The notes beneath the pieces are model-generated. The model made no database searches, had not been told where the DNA came from, and saw only the letters and a program-made list of their open reading frames with translations. From the NCBI GenBank assembly GCA_034429475.1, contig DAOUGD010000331.1:1-7708 (forward strand): DNA of 7,708 bases. The letters are read 5' to 3'. Shown here piece after piece: positions 1 to 5,583 of this stretch. Numbering within the stretch: position 1 is the stretch's first letter; every line of letters starts with the position of its first letter. A program made the translations under genes and the position numbers. The stretch is from JAKQHY01 sp034429475 (GTDB taxonomy: Bacteria; Chloroflexota; Anaerolineae; B4-G1; SLSP01).

Positions 1-37
1 GACGGGCGGTAGCCCGTCAGCGCCCAACGCTCTTTTT
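1..37 (+). terminator. Possible end of an upstream transcript (hairpins plus T-run)
   Basis: Positions 1-7 and 12-18 form a perfect 7-bp inverted repeat (GACGGGC / GCCCGTC) around a 4-nt loop. A smaller AGCG / CGCT repeat follows (19-22 and 28-31), with a run of five Ts at 33-37. This could be a Rho-independent terminator for a + strand gene lying left of the window. It is uncertain because the strong stem is not directly next to the T-run, the adjacent stem is only 4 bp, and the first stem may continue beyond the window edge. Confidence 0.35.
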
Positions 38-62
38 GTGAACTACGTTTGAAAATTCCCTC

Positions 63-91
63 TTGACAAAAAGGCCGGTATCCTCTATAAT
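63..91 (+). promoter_or_regulatory. Consensus sigma70-type promoter of the lacI1-parB-like-MFS unit
   Basis: TTGACA at 63-68 and TATAAT at 86-91 are separated by exactly 17 bp. Both hexamers match the housekeeping sigma70 consensus at every position. Transcription should start near position 98, inside the palindromic operator at 97-110. A promoter this close to consensus is expected to be strong when free, which fits a unit held in check by a repressor bound over its start site. The start point is inferred from hexamer spacing. Confidence 0.88.
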
Positions 92-96
92 CATAA

Positions 97-110
97 TGCA
101 ACCGGTTGCA
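97..110. promoter_or_regulatory. Operator O1: perfect 14-bp palindrome for a LacI-family repressor
   Basis: The sequence TGCAACCGGTTGCA is its own reverse complement and is centred on a CpG step. That is the usual architecture of LacI-family operators, where the hinge helices insert leucines at the central CpG. It begins 6 bp after the -10 hexamer and covers the predicted transcription start, a position expected to block initiation. The same core recurs at 1169-1184. Assignment to the adjacent repressor is inferred from proximity and the matching second copy. Confidence 0.85.
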
Positions 111-126
111 CCAATCGTTTCACTGT

Positions 127-132
127 AAGGAA
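127..132 (+). promoter_or_regulatory. Ribosome binding site that fixes the TTG start of lacI1
   Basis: AAGGAA lies 9 nt upstream of a TTG codon at 142. An earlier in-frame TTG at 106 has no Shine-Dalgarno sequence and sits inside the operator. Starting at 142 gives the protein MKTVKTIADIARLTGVS, which begins where LacI-family proteins normally begin, a few residues before the helix-turn-helix. Confidence 0.7.
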
Positions 133-141
133 TACACAGGC

Positions 142-1152
142 TTGAAGACCGTCAAAACTATCGCCGATATTGCGCGCCTGACCGGGGTGTCGAAGTCCAC
201 GGTGTCGCGCGCGCTGAACGACAGCCCGTTGATCAGCGCGGAGACGAAGGAACGGATCCGCGCCGTAGCCAAAGAGCACAATTTCCAGATCAACGTCGCG
301 GCCAGCCGTCTCAGCCTGCGGCAGAGTCGCACGGTCGCCTTTGTGGTTCACGCTTCCCACGAGTGCAACGATTACTCGGTCAACGACCTCTTTTTGTTGG
401 AGATTCTTGGCGCGATCACGAATACCCTGTTGACGTTGCACTACGATTTGCTCGTGGCTAACATCAATCCGCACGACGCCGCCTGGCCGCATCAGTATAT
501 GGACGCCGGCCGGGTGGACGGCTTCATCCTGTTGACGTCCACTCGCAAGAAGTTCCACGTTGACACCCTGGTCAAGATGAAAGCGCCGTTCATCGTCTGG
601 GGGACACCGCGGCCCCCGTACAGCTATTGCTCGGTGAACGGCGACAATTTCAACGGGGGGAAGCTGGCGACCGACCACCTCTTGCAGCAGGGGCGGCGGC
701 GCATCGCCTTTGTGGGCGGCCCGCCGGACGAGGGGGAAACTCAGCAGCGGTACGCGGGGTACGTCGCCGCGCTGCAAGCAAGCGGGCTGGACGTTGACCC
801 GACCCTGATCCGGTACGGCGATTGGACGAATGACTCCGGCGCGGCGCACATGCAGCAATTGTTGGCGGTCAGCCCGGCCCTGGACGCCGTCTTTGCGAAC
901 AGCGACCTGATGGCGACCGGGGCGATCAACGTACTGCACGCGCAGGGGCGGCGCGTGCCTCAGGACGTTGCGGTGGTGGGATACGACGACCTTTCCATCG
1001 CCAGGTTCAGCAATCCACCGCTGACCACGGTCAGCCAAAATCTGCCCCTGGTAGGGAAATTGTTGGCTCAGAACTTGATTCAATATATCGAAACTGGCAT
1101 TGTGACCAACGTGACGGTCCCGGCCAAACTGATCGTCCGGGACTCTGCGTGA
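142..1152 (+). CDS. LacI-family transcriptional repressor (autoregulated)
   Basis: This is a 336-residue regulator of normal LacI-family length. The N-terminal helix-turn-helix (residues about 6-25, TIADIARLTGVSKSTVSRAL) has Lys18, Ser19 and Arg23 at the base-reading positions. The hinge helix follows at about 51-59 (NVAASRLSL), with Leu57 as the probable minor-groove wedge. The rest is a periplasmic-binding-protein-like ligand domain, including VGYDDLSIARF and PPLTTVSQ motifs typical of the dimerising core. I place the start at TTG 142 because of the AAGGAA site upstream and the family-typical N-terminus; an in-frame TTG at 106 would add 12 residues encoded by operator DNA. The gene is preceded by a consensus promoter with a palindromic operator and followed by a second copy of that operator. 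It probably represses itself and the downstream ParB-like and MFS genes until a small ligand, likely a sugar, binds. The ligand cannot be deduced. Confidence 0.93.
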   Translation: MKTVKTIADIARLTGVSKSTVSRALNDSPLISAETKERIRAVAKEHNFQINVAASRLSLRQSRTVAFVVHASHECNDYSVNDLFLLEILGAITNTLLTLHYDLLVANINPHDAAWPHQYMDAGRVDGFILLTSTRKKFHVDTLVKMKAPFIVWGTPRPPYSYCSVNGDNFNGGKLATDHLLQQGRRRIAFVGGPPDEGETQQRYAGYVAALQASGLDVDPTLIRYGDWTNDSGAAHMQQLLAVSPALDAVFANSDLMATGAINVLHAQGRRVPQDVAVVGYDDLSIARFSNPPLTTVSQNLPLVGKLLAQNLIQYIETGIVTNVTVPAKLIVRDSA

Positions 1153-1158
1153 TTTTTT

Positions 1159-1164
1159 TTGACA
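1159..1164 (+). promoter_or_regulatory. Possible -35 hexamer ahead of the ParB-like gene
   Basis: A perfect TTGACA lies at 1159-1164, at the end of a T-run that starts just after the lacI1 stop codon. No acceptable -10 hexamer is found 15-19 bp downstream, where the sequence is GCATCCACA-like. It may be a weak internal promoter whose spacer is filled by operator O2, or a chance match. The downstream genes may simply be read from the promoter at 63-91. Confidence 0.35.
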
Positions 1165-1168
1165 CGAA

Positions 1169-1184
1169 ATGCAACCGGTTGCAT
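1169..1184. promoter_or_regulatory. Operator O2: perfect 16-bp palindrome, second copy
   Basis: ATGCAACCGGTTGCAT is perfectly palindromic and contains the whole 14-bp O1 sequence plus one more matching base pair on each side. It lies in the 61-nt gap between the lacI1 stop and the ParB-like start, 4 bp after a TTGACA. Two identical perfect palindromes flanking the repressor gene are very unlikely by chance. O2 could block an internal promoter, act as a roadblock to transcription from upstream, or pair with O1 (about 1.07 kb away) through a DNA loop. Confidence 0.85.
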
Positions 1185-1213
1185 CCACACTCATATGAAA
1201 GGGAGGAACGGAA

Positions 1214-1603
1214 ATGTCTACTGAAACTATCATTGGCTTGCGCGGCCCTATTGCCGGCGCTTCTCAAACGACGTGCGCCGCAGCGTCCGGGTGGGTGTTG
1301 CCGCCGGACACCACGCGGTGCAAATTTCGCGGTTTGCGGTATATTGCGTTGGATCAGATCGTCGAAAAGGACGAGGACAACCGGCGCTTCACCCTCCGGG
1401 AGATGCTTCGCACGCTTTGGGACATCTTTTTTCCCGATCAGGAGCGGGCGGCTTACCGGGCGCTTGAGGGCGAGGACATGACCCCCATCGTGGCCTATCA
1501 ATCCGGCGACCGCTACATCGTAGCCGACGGGAACACCCGTCTGGCCGCCGCCCGTTATGTCGGCAGCGCCTACGTCCTGGCCGAGGTATGGGAACTGCCC
1601 TGA
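1214..1603 (+). CDS. Small stand-alone ParB/sulfiredoxin-fold-like protein
   Basis: This 129-residue protein starts at ATG 1214, 7 nt after a GGGAGG ribosome site. Its C-terminal part resembles the ParB N-terminal (ParB/Srx) domain: a YIALDQI segment (43-49), then PIVAY (91-95), then YIVADGNTRLAAARYVG (101-117). The last contains a GxxRxxA pattern (Gly106, Arg109, Ala112 region) comparable to the nucleotide-binding box of ParB-like proteins. The first 40 or so residues match nothing I recognise. There is no room for the helix-turn-helix or dimerisation domains of true chromosome-partition ParB, and no parA or parS is visible. Its place between a LacI repressor with its operator and an MFS transporter suggests control by that repressor and a role tied to the same substrate. 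Enzyme activity (nuclease, CTPase or kinase-like) is known in parts of this superfamily but cannot be assigned here. The fold call is moderate; function is unknown. Confidence 0.72.
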   Translation: MSTETIIGLRGPIAGASQTTCAAASGWVLPPDTTRCKFRGLRYIALDQIVEKDEDNRRFTLREMLRTLWDIFFPDQERAAYRALEGEDMTPIVAYQSGDRYIVADGNTRLAAARYVGSAYVLAEVWELP

Positions 1604-1621
1604 TCCATCGCGCTTCAACCC

Positions 1622-1643
1622 GAGCCGGCCCTGAGGCCGGCTC
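1622..1643. repeat. Intercistronic hairpin between the ParB-like and MFS genes
   Basis: GAGCCGGCC (1622-1630) and GGCCGGCTC (1635-1643) form a perfect, very GC-rich 9-bp stem with a CTGA loop. No T-run follows on either strand, so it is not a classical intrinsic terminator. It lies 15 nt before the ribosome site of the MFS gene. Plausible roles are mRNA stabilisation, partial attenuation, or lowering expression of the transporter relative to the upstream gene. Confidence 0.6.
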
Positions 1644-1669
1644 AAATCTGACTGTATTGGAGACACAAC

Positions 1670-2935
1670 GTGACTACGCTTGCAAGACACCCTCTTTTTC
1701 AAACGCTGCGCGCGCTGAAGGGCAATCCGCGCGTCACCGTGCTCACCGAGCCGATGTTCGGCATCCCCTGGAACCTGTTTTCCCCGTTCCTTTCCGTGTA
1801 CATGCTGGCTCTGGGCGTGACCGATCAGGGGATCGGCGCGGTCGCCAGTTTGGGGCTGGTGTTCCAGATTTTCAGCGCGCTGCTCAGCGGCGCGATTGTG
1901 GATAAGTTTGGCCGCCGCCTGACCCTGTTCGTCACCGATCTGATCTCGTGGAGCGTGCCCTGCCTGATCTGGGCCGCCGCCCAGGACGTGCGCTTTTTCA
2001 TCGTCGCCGCCGCGCTGAACGGACTGTTCCGCATCTCGCACACCGCCTGGACCTGCCTGATGGTCGAGGACGCCGAGGAGCGCCATCTGGTACACATCTG
2101 GACGTGGGTGACGTTGTTTGGGATTGGTTCGGCCTTCGTCACGCCGTTGGGCGGGTGGTTTGTGGCGCGGTTTGGCCTGGTGCCGGCGATGCGGGGGCTG
2201 GCCGTTTTTGGTTGCCTGATGCTCACGACCAAGGCGTTCGTGTTGTATCTGTATTCCCACGAAACGGCGCGCGGCCGGCAGCGCATCGCAGAAACCCGCC
2301 GCCGGTCGCTGCTCAGCCTGTTGGGAGAGTATCGCAGCGTTTTCGCGCAGCTCGTACACTCCCGCCCTATCCTGACGGCCCTGTCTTTGATGGTGATCAC
2401 CAACATTTATGCCACCGTTCACGGTAGTTTTTGGGGGGTGCTGTTCACCAGCAAACTTGGCTTCGCCGAGTCGGAAATTTCCCTCTACGTGGCGTTGCGC
2501 TCGATTGTCATGGCCCTCTGTTTCTTCCTGATCGGCCCGCGTCTGACCAACTTGCAGCGCTTCCGGCTGCCGTTGTGGCTGGGATTCGCCGCCTTCTTCA
2601 TCAGCCAGACGCTGCTGGTCTTTATGCCGCCGCACGCGATACCCTTGCTGGTGCTCAGTGTGGTGCTCGAGGCGGTGGCGGCGGCGCTGGTCAACCCGAT
2701 GACCGAGTCCCTGCTGGCCGTTTCGATGGAATCGCACGAGCGCGCGCGCCTCAGCGCCATCGTCTACGTGGCGCTGCTCGTGGCCACCTCGCCTTTCGGC
2801 TGGATTGCCGGGCAGCTTTCCGCGCTGGATCGCTCCTTGCCCTTTGTGCTCAATATGGGCCTCTTTGTGATCGGGGCGGGGCTGGTGTGGTTGATCAGCC
2901 GTGGGCGTCCTGCCGCGCCTCCCCAGGTCGAGTAG
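1670..2935 (+). CDS. Major facilitator superfamily (MFS) transporter
   Basis: This 421-residue integral membrane protein is rich in hydrophobic segments and has the length expected for a 12-helix MFS carrier. The cytoplasmic loop between helices 2 and 3 carries DKFGRRLTLF (residues 78-87), a match to MFS signature motif A. Translation starts at GTG 1670, with GGAG at 1659-1662 seven bases upstream. No ATG lies nearby, and the GTG product enters the first helix after about 30 polar or mixed residues. It is the last gene of the LacI-controlled unit, 66 nt after the ParB-like gene. Context suggests transport of the repressor's ligand or of a related carbohydrate, but many MFS proteins are exporters, and direction and substrate cannot be read from the sequence. 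The very long open frames on the opposite strand are codon-bias shadows. Confidence 0.9.
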   Translation: MTTLARHPLFQTLRALKGNPRVTVLTEPMFGIPWNLFSPFLSVYMLALGVTDQGIGAVASLGLVFQIFSALLSGAIVDKFGRRLTLFVTDLISWSVPCLIWAAAQDVRFFIVAAALNGLFRISHTAWTCLMVEDAEERHLVHIWTWVTLFGIGSAFVTPLGGWFVARFGLVPAMRGLAVFGCLMLTTKAFVLYLYSHETARGRQRIAETRRRSLLSLLGEYRSVFAQLVHSRPILTALSLMVITNIYATVHGSFWGVLFTSKLGFAESEISLYVALRSIVMALCFFLIGPRLTNLQRFRLPLWLGFAAFFISQTLLVFMPPHAIPLLVLSVVLEAVAAALVNPMTESLLAVSMESHERARLSAIVYVALLVATSPFGWIAGQLSALDRSLPFVLNMGLFVIGAGLVWLISRGRPAAPPQVE

Positions 2936-2977
2936 CTCCATGGGCCGGGGCGTAGGGCGATAAAAACGGGAAACAAA

Positions 2978-3007
2978 AAGGCGCGGGATCGCACGATCCC
3001 GCGCCTT
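2978..3007 (-). terminator. Strong intrinsic terminator between convergent units
   Basis: A 13-bp perfect stem (2978-2990 pairing with 2995-3007) closes a GCAC loop. Read on the - strand, the stem is followed by TTTTTGTTT, which makes it a good Rho-independent terminator for the binding-protein gene, whose stop lies 25 nt away. Read on the + strand the hairpin is the same, but only two Ts follow (CCTTGCG), so it would stop the MFS transcript less efficiently. It probably serves both convergent units, with preference for the - strand. Confidence 0.88.
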
Positions 3008-3032
3008 GCGTTAACACCACGTCGGCTGAGAG

Positions 3033-4466
3033 TTACTTGACCGCCAACCGCTCGATCAAGGCCTGCAAATCCGCAGCGCCCTGCTCGACCGTGGTCTGGC
3101 CGTAGGCAACCGCCTGACCGATCAACTGAAGTTCGCTCACAAATTCCTGGTCGTTCGGCAGGTTCGGGCCTTGGGGGACGGTGCGGTCGGCGACCACGTT
3201 GTAAATCCGGTAGACCTCCGCATCCGTCTTGGTGGCTCCGGCCGCGATTTTCGCGCGCACCACCGGCGAGGACGGCACGCCGCGATTGGTTTGGAGCACG
3301 GCGCCGGCCGCCGGGCTGGTCACGAAGAAGTTGATGAACAGCGCCGCCGCTTCCTTATTCTTGCTGCCGTTGTACATCCCCAGATACTGGCTCATCTGGA
3401 TGACGTAGGAATCTTCGCCGCCCACGGGCAGCGTCGTCGCGCCGAGCTTGTCGGTCATAGCGGCCTGGTAAGATGCCAACTGATTGCTCCAAATCAGCCC
3501 GATGGCCGCCTTGCCCGCCACCAGCGCCGAGTTGTCCGTCCCGGTTTCGCCATAGGTCGCCGTGGTGTCTGCGTCGGGGATCAGCCCTTCGGCGCGCATG
3601 TCGGCCCACATCTGGAGCCACTTCTGGGCGGACTCCACCGTCGCGTAGGACTTGCCGCCATCGTCGAGCGTCCAGATTGAAGTACCCTGCTGGGTGTAGA
3701 AGTAGCTGAGGTAGTTCGCCGTGTTGGTGCTGTTGTCCACAAAGGGCGCGACGCCATCGGGGAGTTTCGCCTTAAGCTCTTTGCCGTAGGCGATCATCTC
3801 GTCCCAGGTCATGTTGTCTTTCGGGAGCGCGACGCCGGCCGTCTCGATCATCGTCTTGTTGTAGGCGAGGATGAGGGTGTTCGTGCCCAGGCTGATGCAG
3901 TAGAGGTCGCCGGCCGCGTCTGTCGCGGGGATCAACGCGGTCTGGTCGAACCGTTCCGGGGTGTCAATCAGCAGTTGTTTGCCCAGATAGCTGTTGAGCG
4001 GTTCCAGGTATTGCTTGTAATCGGGCCAGTTGCCGCCGAACTGGATAATGTCGGGGGCGTTGTTGCCGGCGAGCTGGGTATCAATGATCTGGAAGTGATC
4101 GGACGTGCCGCCGTTCGGCTCGCCGATGACTTTGATGTCGGGATACGCTTCCTGGAACAGTTGGATGACCTGTAGCGTGCGGGCCGCGCGGTCATCGTTG
4201 CCCCACCAGCCCATGCGAATCTCGGCGGGGCCGCCGGTGTATTCTGGCAAGCCGTCGGCGCGCACTTCTTTGACCACTTCTTTCTCGACCACCTGGGTCT
4301 GGACGACCACCTGGGTCTGGATTACTTCCTTCTCGACGACCTGGGTCTGGATCACTTCCTTCTCGACCACCTGGGTCTCGATGATGACCTGGGGCGTCGG
4401 CGTGGCGCACGCCGCGAGCATCCCGACGATCAATACCAAAAGTATGCTGATGCGAAAGCCTTTCAT
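3033..4466 (-). CDS. Extracellular sugar-binding lipoprotein of a CUT1-type ABC importer
   Basis: This is a 477-residue solute-binding protein (SBP_bac_1 type). Residues 1-20 are a lipoprotein signal peptide ending in the lipobox LAAC, with Cys20 as the lipidation site. Residues about 27-68 form a linker of repeated TQVVEKEV-like units, predicted to be extended or coiled-coil. The ligand-binding domain follows from about residue 82, with EIRMGWWGNDD, APDIIQFGGNWPDY and MTWDEMIAYGKEL segments typical of oligosaccharide-binding proteins. The ATG has a near-ideal ribosome site (AAGGAGGAG at 4473-4481, 6 nt upstream), and a terminator follows the gene. The protein should sit on the outside of the cytoplasmic membrane and deliver sugar to the two permeases encoded upstream. 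It is separated from them by 253 nt, so it probably has its own promoter and is made in excess of the permeases, as is usual for binding proteins. The sugar is unknown. Confidence 0.93.
   Translation of the reverse strand: MKGFRISILLVLIVGMLAACATPTPQVIIETQVVEKEVIQTQVVEKEVIQTQVVVQTQVVEKEVVKEVRADGLPEYTGGPAEIRMGWWGNDDRAARTLQVIQLFQEAYPDIKVIGEPNGGTSDHFQIIDTQLAGNNAPDIIQFGGNWPDYKQYLEPLNSYLGKQLLIDTPERFDQTALIPATDAAGDLYCISLGTNTLILAYNKTMIETAGVALPKDNMTWDEMIAYGKELKAKLPDGVAPFVDNSTNTANYLSYFYTQQGTSIWTLDDGGKSYATVESAQKWLQMWADMRAEGLIPDADTTATYGETGTDNSALVAGKAAIGLIWSNQLASYQAAMTDKLGATTLPVGGEDSYVIQMSQYLGMYNGSKNKEAAALFINFFVTSPAAGAVLQTNRGVPSSPVVRAKIAAGATKTDAEVYRIYNVVADRTVPQGPNLPNDQEFVSELQLIGQAVAYGQTTVEQGAADLQALIERLAVK
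4263..4388 (-). repeat. In-frame tandem repeat coding the binding-protein linker
   Basis: The + strand decamer ACCTGGGTCT occurs four times, at 4291, 4309, 4339 and 4369. The steps are 18, 30 and 30 bp. Two 30-bp units (4324-4353 and 4354-4383) are nearly identical. Each codes for about ten residues of the form IQTQVVEKEV. All steps are multiples of three, so gain or loss of units would change linker length without breaking the reading frame. Confidence 0.85.
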
Positions 4467-4472
4467 CTTTGA

Positions 4473-4481
4473 CTCCTCCTT
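4473..4481 (-). promoter_or_regulatory. Near-perfect Shine-Dalgarno site of the binding-protein gene
   Basis: AAGGAGGAG on the - strand lies 6 nt before the ATG at 4466. It is the strongest ribosome site in the window, much better than those of the permeases and regulators, and fits the high expression usual for solute-binding proteins. Confidence 0.85.
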
Positions 4482-4604
4482 GATTTCTGTCTAATGTGTA
4501 TAGATTCAATGGAAAAATTTGTAATATGCTACTCGATCATCATTTCATAATCATGCCCTCCTGTCATTGAACTCATAGACAGTAGTTACGCGGTTCGTTT
4601 CTTT
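4482..4604 (-). promoter_or_regulatory. AT-rich leader and probable promoter region of the binding-protein gene
   Basis: This stretch is clearly more AT-rich than the genes around it and holds no credible gene. A weak promoter candidate on the - strand is ATTACA (4525-4520), 17 bp, TATACA (4502-4497); each hexamer matches the consensus at four of six positions. An imperfect inverted repeat, CTGTC / GACAG, lies at 4561-4565 and 4578-4582. A Shine-Dalgarno-like AGGAGGG (4562-4556) precedes only a few codons of open frame. I see no copy of the CCGG-centred operator found in the left unit. A separate promoter here is inferred from the gap and the upstream repeat element. Confidence 0.4.
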
Positions 4605-4699
4605 GGACAGGATTTACAGGATTAACAGGATAAAAAAAGTATCTACAAAGCCTTTTTTAATCCTGAAAATCTTGTTAATCCTGTAAAAAATCCGTGTCC
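4605..4699. repeat. Palindromic MITE-like dispersed repeat (AGGATTAAC units)
   Basis: The two arms are imperfect inverted repeats. GGACA (4605-4609) pairs with TGTCC (4695-4699), GGAT with ATCC, and 4613-4627 with 4673-4687 (15 bp, perfect). Near the centre AAAAAAG (4633-4639) pairs with CTTTTTT (4652-4658). Each arm is itself built from tandem 9-bp units of the form ACAGGATTA. The right arm carries one extra unit. No transposase is present and no clear target-site duplication is visible. The composition differs sharply from the flanking genes, which points to a mobile or dispersed repeat. Because it folds into a hairpin with T-runs just after the permease stop, it may also terminate or stabilise the permease transcript. 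Confidence 0.75.
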
Positions 4700-4719
4700 T
4701 ATTCTATGGTGTGCCAGAC

Positions 4720-5583
4720 CTAACCCTTGATGCCCGTGGTCGTGATGCCCTGGACAAAGTATTTTTGCAGGGAGAAGAACAGAATAAAGGCGGGAATCAT
4801 CGAGAGCGTGCCCATCGCCAGCGCGCCGCCCCAGTTGGACACCGCGCCGGCGTCGCCGACGAACGTGCGCAGCGCCCGCGAGACACTGAACGTCTCCGGC
4901 CTGGTGAGGTACAGCAGGTGGTTGAAGAAGTCGTCCCACGTCCACAAAAACGTGAACAGCGCGGTTGTCACCAGCGCCGGGCTGGCCAGCGGCACGATGA
5001 TGCGCAGAAACACTCCCCATTTTCCGCACCCATCTATAATTGCCGCCTCGTCCAGCTCTTTGGGCAGGCTGCGGATGAACTGCACGAGCAGGAAGATGAA
5101 GAAGGCGTCCGTCGCAAGAAAGCGCGGTACGAGGATCGGGTAGTACGATCCCACCCACTCGAAGGTGTTGAACAGGATGTAGCGCGGCACAATGGTCACG
5201 TGGCCGGGGAGCATAAGCGTGATCATCATCACGGCGAACCACAAGTTCCGACCCGCAAACTTGAGCCGCGCGAAGGCATACGCGGCCATCGTGCAGGAGA
5301 GCAAGTTGCCGATGATCGCCACGATACAGATGAAGAGCGAGTTGGCGAAGAATCTCCCGAAGGACGTCCCCGCATAACCTTTCCACCCACTGATGTAATT
5401 CTCCAGGGTTACGGCTTTCGGGATCAACCCCGGATCGCTGAAGATCATATTGTTGGGTTTGAACGAGCTGATCACCATCCAGGCAACGGGGTAGATCATC
5501 AATACCCCCAGGGTGATGATGAACAGATGCGTCAACGTATGGCGTATCACCGTGCTGGGCTTCACGTTATTCCCCCGTGCCAT
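4720..5583 (-). CDS. CUT1 sugar ABC transporter permease, MalG-like
   Basis: This 287-residue inner-membrane protein has about six predicted transmembrane helices (BPD_transp_1 family). The conserved EAA loop that docks the ATPase is clear at about residues 176-202: ELDEAAIIDGCGKWGVFLR, then IIVPLASP. The opening (short cytoplasmic tail, a helix through LFIITLGVLMIYPVAWMVISSFK, then a short outside segment) and the C-terminus ending KYFVQGITTTGIKG are typical of MalG-type subunits. I start it at ATG 5583 (MARGNNVKP). A longer reading from 5670 adds Arg- and Cys-rich residues that are only the other frame of the preceding permease gene. The start overlaps the end of that gene by 17 nt, so translation is probably coupled and the two proteins are likely to form a heterodimeric channel. 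The Shine-Dalgarno is weak (GGTGGG). Confidence 0.93.
   Translation of the reverse strand: MARGNNVKPSTVIRHTLTHLFIITLGVLMIYPVAWMVISSFKPNNMIFSDPGLIPKAVTLENYISGWKGYAGTSFGRFFANSLFICIVAIIGNLLSCTMAAYAFARLKFAGRNLWFAVMMITLMLPGHVTIVPRYILFNTFEWVGSYYPILVPRFLATDAFFIFLLVQFIRSLPKELDEAAIIDGCGKWGVFLRIIVPLASPALVTTALFTFLWTWDDFFNHLLYLTRPETFSVSRALRTFVGDAGAVSNWGGALAMGTLSMIPAFILFFSLQKYFVQGITTTGIKG

Noticed and set aside
106..141. Alternative TTG start for the first LacI gene, 12 codons earlier
   Set aside because: It lies inside the operator, lacks a ribosome site and adds residues not usual for the family. The TTG at 142 has AAGGAA 9 nt upstream.
91..1233. A 380-codon open frame on the - strand opposite the first LacI gene
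   Set aside because: It shows no family motifs, has low-complexity basic composition, and is antisense to an unmistakable LacI-family protein and its operators.
1214..1603. A chromosome-partition (parABS) locus
   Set aside because: The ParB-like protein is far too short for a partition ParB and lacks a helix-turn-helix. No ParA-type ATPase or parS-like site is visible, and the neighbours are sugar-transport genes.
1031..2941. A 636-codon open frame on the - strand opposite the MFS gene
   Set aside because: Its product is rich in Arg, Gln, His and Gly with no recognisable domain. It lies antisense to a clear membrane protein with motif A and spans three + strand genes. It is explained by the high GC at third codon positions of the real genes.
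4263..4388. A CRISPR-like repeat array
   Set aside because: The repeats are in-frame codon repeats within a lipoprotein linker, with no unique spacers of constant size and no cas genes.
4482..4604. A copy of the TGCAACCGGTTGCA operator ahead of the binding-protein gene
   Set aside because: I read the region on both strands and found no CCGG-centred palindrome, so I do not place this gene under the first regulator.
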